Below, one piece after another: positions 15,212-23,871 of a stretch of 64,000 bases of DNA (position 1 is the first letter of the stretch; each line of letters opens with the position of its first letter). The stretch is from contig CBDIDR010000001.1 of NCBI GenBank assembly GCA_965277895.1, forward strand, positions 682,001 to 746,000, read 5' to 3'. The notes under the pieces were generated by a model. It made no database searches. It was given only the letters and a program-made list of their open reading frames with translations, and was not told the DNA's origin. The translations under genes were made by a program, and so were the position numbers. This DNA comes from GCA-2862585 sp965277895. GTDB taxonomy: Bacteria > Bacteroidota > Bacteroidia > Flavobacteriales > UBA7312.

Positions 15212-17986
15212 ATGAAGAAATTATTTCTTGCATTATCCTTTTTATTTATCTCTGTATTTACCTTTTCTCAATGTATTCTCATTGATTTTCAAGTATTGTC
15301 AGAGCCCTACTGTCCAGGAAGTTTAAATGGCGGGCAATTACAAGCTAATGTTTCAGGCGGTACAGGCTTTTATACTTATGAGTGGTTAAATGAAAATGGA
15401 GGTTATTTGCCTGGAGGCCCTCAAACATCAGCTATTACGAATAGTTTTTTGCCAGCGAATCAACCTATTTGGGTATTTGTTACGGATACTTTTCAGAATT
15501 GTACTGATTCAGCATCATATACATTTACATCATATTCTTGTGATCCAGATACTGCAAAGTTAGAAATCTCCAGCTCTTTTGATATAAATCCAGTTGGCTA
15601 TAACACCTATACGGAGTGTGATGTCAAACTAACTAATCTAGGCTGTCAAGTGTCATTTAAACCTGAGTTTATAGTTTCTCATATAACCGATACTTTAGAA
15701 CAAGGTGATTTTACCATTGAGTATTTTAACGCCCAGTCTGTATGGGAGGCTATACCCTACACTATTAATTCTGATGGTAACGCTTTTGGATATTGGGGCG
15801 GGCAATCAGGTCAAAATTTAAATTGTGAAGAAGAAAGAGTAAGACCAGTTCGGGTTAAATTTAACCAATTCAATCCTGAAGCACCCTTAGGAGAATATAC
15901 AGCTTCTTTAAGGTTGTGGAGTGTAGACCAAAGCGGAAACCTTTTGTCTATTATCTCGGAACAAGATCAAGTTTCGTTAACCTTAATGGATACAATTTGC
16001 AATACGCTGTCCATTTCTTCAATCATTATAGATGCAAGTTGTCCAGAACAAACTGATGGTCAAATCCAGTTATCCTCGACTGGCGGACAATCTCCTTACG
16101 AATATTCTGTAAACAATGGTACATTCTCATCAAATGGTCTTTACACTTCATTGTCAAGTGGATCATACATTCTAGTTGTTAAAGACTCATTAGGGTGTCA
16201 AGAGTCAGACACCGTATTTTTAAACCCGGAGCCATCACTACCAGACACTTTATGGTTTACAGCAATTACGCCTTTCGATGCCGTAATAAATTGGACGGCT
16301 GACTCTACTGTCGATGGCTATCGCTTTAGATACAGAGAAGCAGGACAAACATGGCAAATTGTTGCCTCAGGAATTTTTGATGATAACAGTGCTGAAATGT
16401 TGTCTAGTAAATCTCTTTCAGGACTTTTGCCATCAACAACATATGAGGTGCAAGTTCGAACAAATTCTCTGATAGGTTGTATTGAAGGGTGGTCTACAAC
16501 TTTCTTTTTCACTACTCCTATGGAGCCATATACATATGATGTTTTATTCACTTGTAATGGAGTCAGCTCAGGTCATATTTTATTTGATGTTCAGACACTC
16601 AATTCGTATACTTTTGAGTGGACTGGTCCAAATGGTTTTTTATCTAATGACACTTCAATTTATCAGCTTGCTCAAGGAGATTATAATTTAGAAGTTTTCA
16701 ACAATAACTCACAGGTAATTTTCGATACAATTTTTATTGTAGAGAACCCTTCACTAAGTATTCAACTTTTTTATGATACCATATACTGTGTCAGTCCATT
16801 CTCAAATAGTCTTACAAATCAGTCAGATAATGGTGGATTTACTGTTCAGGCCTACGGAGGTATAAGCAATACATATTATTATTCATTGGATGAACTGGAT
16901 AGCACAATATTTTTAAATCTTGGTGTATTTTCAGGTCTTGAACCAGGAGATTATTCATTGAATGTGAAAGATAGTTTAGGCTGTATATCAGAATTTGAAG
17001 TTAACGTTCCGTCTATTTCTATGATTTTTGATTATACAGCTCACGATATTTCTTGTTCTGGCTTTAATGACGGCTTTGTTCAAATTAATTCACTTCAAGG
17101 AGATGTGGCTTCTCCTTGGGTTGAGGTTGATAATTCACCACCCAATAGTCCTAATTTATTTACAAACCTTGGCGTTGGAGAACATGTAATAACTGCTTAT
17201 TACAATTATCCTGATGGAAGTAGTTTCTGCTATAAGACAGATACGTTTGAATTTTTTGAAAAAGAAGAACTATACGTTTCCTTAGAAGTAAATAGCGTAA
17301 GCTGTTATGATGATTGTGATGCTTCAATTTCAATTGATTCAACATATGGTGGTACTGAACCCTATGCCTTTATCTGTTTAAATAATTTAGACACAAATTA
17401 TTTATTTGAAAACCTATGTGCTGGAGAATATTCGATTAAAATGATTGATGATAATGGATGTTTCTTAATTGAAGATATTGCAGTTAATGAAGGAAATGCA
17501 ATTTATCCACTCATATCTTTTGAAGACGGCGAATTGATTGTTGTTCAACCAACCCTACAAAACCCTTCAATGGGAACGCCGCCTTACTCATATCAGTGGT
17601 ATGAAGATAATTCCTTGCTCCCAGGAGCTGTCTCTGAAGTCTATAATCCAGATTATCCAGGCCTATATAGTGTAGTGGTTACTGATAGTGTAGATTGTAA
17701 AGGTAAGTCAAGCATCTATAAAATCGAAGTTCTTGATTTATCAAGTTGGTCTTCAGGAGTTGATGTGAATATTTTCCCTAATCCTTTTGTAGATGAATTG
17801 AATGTTATAATTAATTCTACTAGCGAATACGAATGGGTTTTAAGAGATGTTAGTGGTAAAGTTGTTGAAAGTGGAATGGATGAACACACATGGAAAATAA
17901 ACACCTCTACATTACCAAATGGGATGTATATTTTGAACGTTTTCAATGCTGATGAACAACTAATCTATAAGATAATGAAACAATAA
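15212..17986 (+). CDS. Secreted T9SS cargo protein with SprB-like repeats and a fibronectin type III-like domain
   Basis: This 924-residue exported protein has a signal peptide (residues 1-19, MKKLFLALSFLFISVFTFSQ) and a C-terminal type A T9SS sorting domain (about 845-924; NIFPNPFVDELNV, LPNGMYILNVF, final Lys-Gln). Between them are several SprB-like repeat units, recognisable by Cys-P/x-G-x-x-D/N-G openings and G-G-x-x-P-Y-x-Y strands (near residues 30-110, 275-340, 535-600, 610-680, 690-760), and one fibronectin III-like domain at about 345-432. Such proteins are moved across the outer membrane by T9SS and usually anchored through a glycolipid. It lies directly downstream of the glycan cluster. 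Likely adhesin or gliding-type surface protein; the exact role is unknown. Confidence 0.88.
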   Translation: MKKLFLALSFLFISVFTFSQCILIDFQVLSEPYCPGSLNGGQLQANVSGGTGFYTYEWLNENGGYLPGGPQTSAITNSFLPANQPIWVFVTDTFQNCTDSASYTFTSYSCDPDTAKLEISSSFDINPVGYNTYTECDVKLTNLGCQVSFKPEFIVSHITDTLEQGDFTIEYFNAQSVWEAIPYTINSDGNAFGYWGGQSGQNLNCEEERVRPVRVKFNQFNPEAPLGEYTASLRLWSVDQSGNLLSIISEQDQVSLTLMDTICNTLSISSIIIDASCPEQTDGQIQLSSTGGQSPYEYSVNNGTFSSNGLYTSLSSGSYILVVKDSLGCQESDTVFLNPEPSLPDTLWFTAITPFDAVINWTADSTVDGYRFRYREAGQTWQIVASGIFDDNSAEMLSSKSLSGLLPSTTYEVQVRTNSLIGCIEGWSTTFFFTTPMEPYTYDVLFTCNGVSSGHILFDVQTLNSYTFEWTGPNGFLSNDTSIYQLAQGDYNLEVFNNNSQVIFDTIFIVENPSLSIQLFYDTIYCVSPFSNSLTNQSDNGGFTVQAYGGISNTYYYSLDELDSTIFLNLGVFSGLEPGDYSLNVKDSLGCISEFEVNVPSISMIFDYTAHDISCSGFNDGFVQINSLQGDVASPWVEVDNSPPNSPNLFTNLGVGEHVITAYYNYPDGSSFCYKTDTFEFFEKEELYVSLEVNSVSCYDDCDASISIDSTYGGTEPYAFICLNNLDTNYLFENLCAGEYSIKMIDDNGCFLIEDIAVNEGNAIYPLISFEDGELIVVQPTLQNPSMGTPPYSYQWYEDNSLLPGAVSEVYNPDYPGLYSVVVTDSVDCKGKSSIYKIEVLDLSSWSSGVDVNIFPNPFVDELNVIINSTSEYEWVLRDVSGKVVESGMDEHTWKINTSTLPNGMYILNVFNADEQLIYKIMKQ

Positions 17987-18008
17987 ATAATAGTTTTTAA
18001 AATTTCAT

Positions 18009-18016
18009 TACCTTCG
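18009..18016 (+). promoter_or_regulatory. Possible -7 promoter element
   Basis: TACCTTCG differs from TAnnTTTG at one position and lies 29 nt before the ATG at 18046, in a short gap after the T9SS cargo gene. There is no clear -33 TTG, so the support is modest. Confidence 0.3.
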
Positions 18017-18045
18017 TAGAGTTTAAAACTTGATTAATAAATCGA

Positions 18046-19653
18046 ATGAAAAGATTATTTTTAATTGTTGGAATTGTATCCCTTTTCGCTGTAAACGCTT
18101 TTTCAGCTTCATATTTTTCTGATGACCAGCCAGTAGTTTCTATTGGGATTAATGATTTAATTATCATTTCTGATGTCAATAAGGTTATGGAATACGCTAA
18201 AGCAAAAGGCTTGAATGATAGGGCTTTAGATCAAATTAAATTGGCCGATGAATCCTATGTTAAAGGCGTGCAGTTTCTGCAACAGTCAAACCCGTCAGAA
18301 GCAATACAATCTTTTAAAACATCTTTTAAAAATTATAAGAGAGCAAAGCTAAGTGAAGATGCACTCAACTTTGCTAATTTGCAACTTGCGGTAGCTCATC
18401 AATTAAGTGATGATGACAGAAATAAGAAGAAAGTGATGAGGTATTTAGAACTTGTTACGAAATCCATAGATAAAGAAAAAGAATGGGTTTACAACTTAGC
18501 AATTCTCAATTACCTAAACAATAATGAAAGCCGTTCGGCTGAGCTATTGGAGTCTGTAATTAAAATGGATAAAGAGTTTTTTAAAGCATATGGTAATTTA
18601 GCCGCTGTATACCAAACTATCAATCAACCTAAAAAAGCAGAAAAGACTCTTGCAAGATTAAAAACAGCTCAAGACATATTAGCCGAAAAACAGAGAAAAG
18701 AGCAATTAGCTTTAGCTAAAAAGAAAGAAAAGGCCAAAAAGTCTGGTAAAACAGAAGAGCCAGTTGTAGCTGAAGAGCCACCAAAAGGTATTAGCATTGA
18801 CCCATTATTATTGAAAGTCAAAGGAGATAGTAAGTCAGTTCTAAAGAATGAATCAATTACTGCTTTCGATGATAGAATGAGAAAGAAACTAAGAGAAGGC
18901 CAGGAGTATTACGATCAAGGAGTAGTCTTATTTAACTCTGGTGAATTTCCATTGGCTATAAAAGCATTTAAATCTTCTCTTAAGAAGTTTAATCAAGCAA
19001 AAGTTTCTCAGCTTACTTTAAGTTATGTGAATGCAAACTTAGCGATGTCGTACTTTAGAAGTCCTGAGAAAAGAGACAGAAAGAAAGTGATTCCTATTAT
19101 AGAAACACTATCAAAGTCAGTATATGATGATAGAGATTGGGCATATAATATAGCCGTTATTCAGTACGGAATGGGTAATAGTGAAAAGGCTCTAGATTTA
19201 TTAGAAGACTGTAATGCATTAGACAAATACTTCTTGCTTTCATACCAAAATCAAGTTGCTATTCACAATGATTTAGAGGATTTGAAAAGCGCTAAAAAAG
19301 CATTCAAACTCCACGAAAAATACAAGAATGAGTTAACAGAAATCTACAAAGAGTATGTGAAAACGGGAGTTAAAAATGAAAACGTTGATTTATCCTTTTT
19401 AGAAGGAGCTGTTTTTAGAGTTGCTTTAGGTGACTTTAGTGAGTTCAATATGCCTATTGACATTTATCTGCATGATGATTTATTAACCATTCCTCTTGGT
19501 AATGACTTCTATTCGTTCATTTGTGGTAACTATAATAGTTATAACAGTGCTGAGACGTATCTTTCTAAGGTTTTTAATAATGGATATGAAAATGCTTTTA
19601 TCATTGCATTTAAAGATGGTGTAAGAACGGATTTCGCCTCTGATTTTAAATAA
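18046..19653 (+). CDS. Secreted TPR-repeat protein with an internal duplication
   Basis: This 535-residue protein has a signal peptide (residues 1-20, MKRLFLIVGIVSLFAVNAFS) and two related helical blocks, about residues 68-205 and 288-427. Each has the order: Y-x-x-G-x-x-x-F, A-I-x-x-F-K-x-S-x-K, a KK-rich turn, a WxYN(L/I)A helix, and an L-L-E-x-x-x-x-x-D-K segment. The blocks look like TPR arrays and are joined by a highly charged Lys/Glu linker (about 210-250). The last 95 residues are a separate domain of unknown type with FNMPIDIYLHDD and a C-terminal YENAFIIAF. It is probably periplasmic and involved in protein interactions. No function is recognised. Confidence 0.8.
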   Translation: MKRLFLIVGIVSLFAVNAFSASYFSDDQPVVSIGINDLIIISDVNKVMEYAKAKGLNDRALDQIKLADESYVKGVQFLQQSNPSEAIQSFKTSFKNYKRAKLSEDALNFANLQLAVAHQLSDDDRNKKKVMRYLELVTKSIDKEKEWVYNLAILNYLNNNESRSAELLESVIKMDKEFFKAYGNLAAVYQTINQPKKAEKTLARLKTAQDILAEKQRKEQLALAKKKEKAKKSGKTEEPVVAEEPPKGISIDPLLLKVKGDSKSVLKNESITAFDDRMRKKLREGQEYYDQGVVLFNSGEFPLAIKAFKSSLKKFNQAKVSQLTLSYVNANLAMSYFRSPEKRDRKKVIPIIETLSKSVYDDRDWAYNIAVIQYGMGNSEKALDLLEDCNALDKYFLLSYQNQVAIHNDLEDLKSAKKAFKLHEKYKNELTEIYKEYVKTGVKNENVDLSFLEGAVFRVALGDFSEFNMPIDIYLHDDLLTIPLGNDFYSFICGNYNSYNSAETYLSKVFNNGYENAFIIAFKDGVRTDFASDFK

Positions 19654-19676
19654 TCTTCAACACATATTTATAAAAT

Positions 19677-19708
19677 AAAAAAGCACATCAATGTTGATGT
19701 GCTTTTTT
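19677..19708. terminator. Bidirectional rho-independent terminator
   Basis: A perfect 10-bp stem (19681-19690 with 19695-19704, loop atgt) is flanked by A-runs on the left and T-runs on the right, so it works in both directions. It sits between the convergent TPR-protein gene ending at 19653 and the lipoprotein gene ending at 19731. Confidence 0.9.
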
Positions 19709-19730
19709 TATGATTAAAAAACTAGGTGAA

Positions 19731-20087
19731 TTATTTACAAATCCAGCTTTCAGACCAAGAGTACTTGAATAGTGCTGATGAATCACCAGTAACAGTTTCA
19801 AATGACACTGTAGAGTTATTAATATCTTTCAATTCATCTCCACATGTCTCTCTTACAGAAACAGGGCTTAAATAGCTGCTGAAATCACTTGTTATTGAAG
19901 TAGGTAATGTACTGTTAACATATCCTTCTCCACTATATGAGTTTGATGAAGTTGAGTCTAAAGTACCATTAGAATAGTACTCAACTGTAAGACTTATGTC
20001 AGTTGTGCTTTGACAGTCCAAACAATCAGAGCAAGATGAAAGCACTACTGCTGATAAAATACTAAATGCAATTATTTTAAAATTCAT
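19731..20087 (-). CDS. Small Cys-containing lipoprotein, function unknown
   Basis: This 118-residue protein has a lipoprotein signal peptide: Met-Asn-Phe-Lys start, hydrophobic core, and a lipobox VVLSSC with Cys19 as the lipidated residue. Cys22 and Cys25 follow in a C-x-x-C-x-x-C pattern, with two more Cys at about 82 and 117 that could pair. The rest is Ser/Thr-rich and beta-prone. It would be anchored in the inner or outer membrane. It lies 47 nt after the barrel-like gene at 20135 on the same strand and shares the bidirectional terminator. No family recognised. Confidence 0.75.
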   Translation of the reverse strand: MNFKIIAFSILSAVVLSSCSDCLDCQSTTDISLTVEYYSNGTLDSTSSNSYSGEGYVNSTLPTSITSDFSSYLSPVSVRETCGDELKDINNSTVSFETVTGDSSALFKYSWSESWICK

Positions 20088-20134
20088 ATTGTTAAGGTTA
20101 AGTAAAAATTAAAATTCTAGGTGATTTGGAAACT

Positions 20135-21331
20135 CTAAAAAGCGTATCCTAATCTTATTTTGATTCTATATGTATCTATTTTTGCAAAATCTGTTAATCC
20201 AGGTAAGTCTCTATAAAATCCAGAAGTGAATTTTAAAGACTCATTACCTTTAGCTTTGACAATTACATTTGCACCACTTTCGTCAACAACACCATAATAT
20301 CCGTTAGCAACATCAGAGTCAGGAGCGTTACCATCAAACGAATAAACGTCTCCAAATTTAGTTTGTAGGTAGAAATCAGGAGAAACGCCATTTGCAGCAG
20401 CAATTGTATTTACATTGTCTTCTACTTGATTAACATTCCATGTTTCGTTTCCATTGAAAACTCTTTCACTTCTGCTAACCATTTTATACTGAGGTCCTAT
20501 TTGAACATCCAAAGAAAGTTTATCAAAGAATAACCACTGACGACCGATAGCAATACCACCAATTAAGCTAAACTCACTTGTTTTGTGAGAAACATCATGC
20601 CAGCTTAAATCGTTATTTGATACAGTTGTATTAGTTCCGTTAGGGTTAGTAGTATTTGCACCACTTGTACTCAATGACCCAAAGTTGTCTGCAGCTGGGT
20701 CAGTATTTTCTGAACCTAACCATGGACCATCAAAAGAGCCGAAAACATCGTTTTCGTATAAGCTTGGGTACATTAGATAGTTCATTGCCTGATTAGTTTC
20801 TAAAGCGGTATTATCATCAAAGTCAATTGTAGTTGACTGGATATTTACAAAAGGTGCAACATACCATCCTCTAGGAGGGTCGCCTATCTTTTGACTGTAT
20901 GTTTTAATGTAACTTCTATATTCAACGCCAAAACCAAAGCCACCAACTTTAGTTGAAGTTTGTCTTGAAACAGAATGGTCTAATGGATCAGCTACAACTT
21001 GGAAGCCGCCTACTAGATTTCCTGGGTCATGATTTGAGTTAGTATCAATAACAGCAGTCATTCCATCACCAAATACTTGGTCATGCTTTGAACTGAAAAA
21101 AGCAACGGATAGCTGTAATGACCCTTTTGTAAGAATATTAGGCCATTTACCTTGCTTTCGTGTTCTACCAGAAGCATTTATAGTGTTCATTCCTTCATTG
21201 AAAGTCCTTTCATAAGATACTTCATACATGCCAAATGCGGCATCTAATCCACTTACTTTAACGACACTCTCTTGGGCTTGGGATACAATACCTAAAGACA
21301 AACCGAATAATACTAGGGCAACTTTTTTCAT
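20135..21331 (-). CDS. Outer-membrane beta-barrel-like protein, function unknown
   Basis: This 398-residue protein has a signal peptide cleaved after the AQA-like end (MKKVALVLFGLSLGIVSQAQ). The mature part is rich in alternating hydrophobic strands separated by Gly/Asn/Ser/Asp loops, and ends in a strand with terminal Phe (YRIKIRLGYAF), as expected of outer-membrane barrels inserted by BamA. Long Asn/Thr-rich insertions at about 215-245 look like surface loops. No named family is recognised. It is encoded next to a small lipoprotein, which may be a partner. Confidence 0.75.
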   Translation of the reverse strand: MKKVALVLFGLSLGIVSQAQESVVKVSGLDAAFGMYEVSYERTFNEGMNTINASGRTRKQGKWPNILTKGSLQLSVAFFSSKHDQVFGDGMTAVIDTNSNHDPGNLVGGFQVVADPLDHSVSRQTSTKVGGFGFGVEYRSYIKTYSQKIGDPPRGWYVAPFVNIQSTTIDFDDNTALETNQAMNYLMYPSLYENDVFGSFDGPWLGSENTDPAADNFGSLSTSGANTTNPNGTNTTVSNNDLSWHDVSHKTSEFSLIGGIAIGRQWLFFDKLSLDVQIGPQYKMVSRSERVFNGNETWNVNQVEDNVNTIAAANGVSPDFYLQTKFGDVYSFDGNAPDSDVANGYYGVVDESGANVIVKAKGNESLKFTSGFYRDLPGLTDFAKIDTYRIKIRLGYAF

Positions 21332-21367
21332 TTTAACTCAGCGTTTACTTAATAAATTTGTTGATGT

Positions 21368-21375
21368 CAAATATA
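21368..21375 (-). promoter_or_regulatory. -7 promoter element (TAnnTTTG)
   Basis: On the minus strand this reads TATATTTG, an exact match to the Bacteroidota -7 consensus, 37 nt upstream of the barrel-protein start at 21331 and just beyond the pheT stop. No -33 TTG at the usual spacing. Confidence 0.4.
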
Positions 21376-21386
21376 AGAAATTGAAT

Positions 21387-23813
21387 TTACTTTCTAACTT
21401 CAGCACCTACTTTCTGTTCAAACGATTGAATTAGATTACTCATAACCTTGTCAATCTCTTTATCTGTTAGTGTTTTTTCCGAGCTTTCAAGAGCAAAACT
21501 CATTGCGTATGACTTCTTACCTTTTGGAAGTTTATCGCCTTCATAAACATCGAATAAGTTAACAGATTTTAAAAGTTTATTTTCAGTTTGTTTGGCAATG
21601 TTATTGAGCGTCGAAAACTCTATGTCTTTATCTAGTAATAAAGCCAAGTCTCTTCTAACAGCTGGGAATTTATTTATCTCTTTGTATTTAGTGTTATTGT
21701 GTTTTAATCGTTCTGTTAATAGTCCCCATTCAATTTCAGCATACAACACCTCATTTTTGATGCCAAACTTGCTTAGAAGAGGACTTGAAACACTTCCAAA
21801 GCTAGCGACTACATCATTTTTAATTGTAAAGGAAAAAGCATCATCTAAGTAGGATAAGTCAGAGGTTTTACCTTTAATATTACTAATTCCTAGCCTTCTT
21901 AGTATATGTTCAACACGCTTTTTCATCCAAAAGAAATCTTTTTGTTTGGAAGGGCTATCCCAATTTTCAAAAGATTCATTTCCTGTGGCTAATAGTATTA
22001 ACTTTCTGTTTTCTACATATTTTCCATTTTCTAAATGGTAGGTGTTTCCGAACTCATAAAAGCTTAAGTCAGATGCTTTTCTATTCAAATTGTATGAAAT
22101 ATTTTCTAATCCAGAAAATAACATGCTTTGCCTCATACCATCTAGTTCTTGACTTAATGGATTTAAAAGTGTTATTTGTTTTTTCTTGTCTATTTCGTCA
22201 ATCAATTTTGAGTAAGATGATTTAGAAAGAGAATTGTTCATGCACTCACTAAAACCATTACTACTAAGAAGATCTGAAATTGCATTTTGCAAATCATGTG
22301 AGTTAGGTTTTTTTGAATATGAGATGGACGATTTAATTTGCTTTGGGATGCAAATATTGTTGTATCCGTATATTCTTAAAATTTCTTCAATAACGTCCTC
22401 TTCTCTAGTGACATCTATCCTGTATGGTGGAATAGAGAGTTCAATTTGAGTGTCATTTTCAGTTTCTACATCAATATCTAAATCTTTTAAAATTGATGTA
22501 ATTTGATTTCTGTCAATTTTTTCACCTATTAGCGAATCGACTTTATCGTAATTCAATGTAAGAGAGGTATTGTTTATTTTTTCTGGGTATAAATCGCTAA
22601 TATTTGATGAAATACTTGCTCCGCAAATTTCAGCTAAAAGGTTTGCTGCTCTTTTTAAGGCATATATCACTAAGTTTGGATCTACGCTTCTTTCAAATCT
22701 AAACGATGCATCTGTACTTAGGGAATGTCTTTTAGCTGTTTTTCTAACACTAACAGGGTTGAAGTATGCACTTTCTAAAAATATGCTTGTGGTTGAATTA
22801 CTTACGCCAGAGTCAATGCCTCCAAATACGCCTGCTAAACACATTGGTTCATTATCACCATTACAAATGATTAAATCCTTAGAGGATAATTTTCTTTCTT
22901 GCTCGTCTAATGTCGTGAACTTAGTATTTTCTGCGAGCTGTTGAACGATTACTTTTTGATTTTTGATTTTTGAAGCATCAAAAGCGTGAAGTGGCTGCCC
23001 TGTTTCGTGAAGCACAAAATTGGTGATGTCAACTACATTATTGATAGGTGTAAGTCCTATAGATGTTAATTTTTTCTTTAACCAATCTGGAGAACTGCTA
23101 ACCGTTATATTTTCAAGATTTAAACCAGCATATCTTGGACATGCCTTGTAATCTTTGACTTCAATAGAAAATCCTTTTTCACTTCCTTCTTTAAATGAAC
23201 TTATATCTGGAAATTCTAATTTACAGTCAATATTATTGTGGTGAAGTACAGCTGCTAAATCTCTTGCTACCCCAATATGAGACATGGCATCAGAACGGTT
23301 AGGTGTAAGTCCGATTTCAAAAACAATATCAGACTCAATGTTGAAGTATTCGCTTGCTGATTGACCTGATTTTGCGTTGGCATCAAGAACCATAATACCT
23401 TCGTGACTGTCGCCCAATCCAATTTCATCTTCAGCACAAATCATCCCTTCAGAAACTTCTCCTCGAATTTTACCTTTTTTAATTTTGAAAGATTCTTCTC
23501 CTGAATATAATACAGTTCCAATTGTTGCAACCGGCACTTTCTGACCAGCTTCTACATTTGGTGCGCCACATACAATCTGTAAACTATTTTCTTGCCCAAT
23601 ATCAACAGTAGTTATACTAAGTCTATCGGCATTAGGGTGTTGGTCTTTAGTAAGTACTTCGCCTATAACTATCCCTTTCAGTCCGCCTTTTACGCTTTCA
23701 ACAGTTTCTATTCCTTCTACCTCTAGTCCAGTATCTGTTAAGTATTTAGCTACAACATTAGCATCCAAATCGATGTTTATGTATTCTTTTAGCCAGTTGT
23801 ATGAAATTTTCAT
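21387..23813 (-). CDS. pheT: Phenylalanine--tRNA ligase beta subunit
   Basis: This 808-residue subunit of the cytoplasmic alpha2beta2 phenylalanyl-tRNA synthetase is of normal length. It has the N-terminal OB-fold tRNA-binding domain (about 40-150; GEVLTKDQHPNADRLSI), the B3/B4 editing domain (about 210-380; HETGQPLHAFDA), the B5 domain (about 400-475; LRIYGYNNI), a catalytic-like core, and the C-terminal anticodon-binding FDX-ACB domain (about 715-808; FPAVRRDLALL). The alpha subunit gene is not in the window. A -7 promoter element lies 19 nt upstream. Confidence 0.97.
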   Translation of the reverse strand: MKISYNWLKEYINIDLDANVVAKYLTDTGLEVEGIETVESVKGGLKGIVIGEVLTKDQHPNADRLSITTVDIGQENSLQIVCGAPNVEAGQKVPVATIGTVLYSGEESFKIKKGKIRGEVSEGMICAEDEIGLGDSHEGIMVLDANAKSGQSASEYFNIESDIVFEIGLTPNRSDAMSHIGVARDLAAVLHHNNIDCKLEFPDISSFKEGSEKGFSIEVKDYKACPRYAGLNLENITVSSSPDWLKKKLTSIGLTPINNVVDITNFVLHETGQPLHAFDASKIKNQKVIVQQLAENTKFTTLDEQERKLSSKDLIICNGDNEPMCLAGVFGGIDSGVSNSTTSIFLESAYFNPVSVRKTAKRHSLSTDASFRFERSVDPNLVIYALKRAANLLAEICGASISSNISDLYPEKINNTSLTLNYDKVDSLIGEKIDRNQITSILKDLDIDVETENDTQIELSIPPYRIDVTREEDVIEEILRIYGYNNICIPKQIKSSISYSKKPNSHDLQNAISDLLSSNGFSECMNNSLSKSSYSKLIDEIDKKKQITLLNPLSQELDGMRQSMLFSGLENISYNLNRKASDLSFYEFGNTYHLENGKYVENRKLILLATGNESFENWDSPSKQKDFFWMKKRVEHILRRLGISNIKGKTSDLSYLDDAFSFTIKNDVVASFGSVSSPLLSKFGIKNEVLYAEIEWGLLTERLKHNNTKYKEINKFPAVRRDLALLLDKDIEFSTLNNIAKQTENKLLKSVNLFDVYEGDKLPKGKKSYAMSFALESSEKTLTDKEIDKVMSNLIQSFEQKVGAEVRK

Positions 23814-23831
23814 CTACAATATATTAAGTAA

Positions 23832-23839
23832 CAAAAGTA
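23832..23839 (-). promoter_or_regulatory. -7 promoter element (TAnnTTTG) for pheT
   Basis: Minus-strand TACTTTTG is an exact -7 consensus match in the 58-nt gap between recG and pheT, 19 nt before the pheT ATG. The -33 box is not evident. Confidence 0.42.
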
Positions 23840-23871
23840 ATAAAAAGAATGAGGTAATATCAGATTGGGTT

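Noticed and set aside
22570..22944. A 124-codon open frame antisense to pheT, and similar long antisense frames over ftsH, lpxC and hutU.
   Set aside because: They lie wholly inside well-supported genes, show no family features, and arise from codon bias on the opposite strand.
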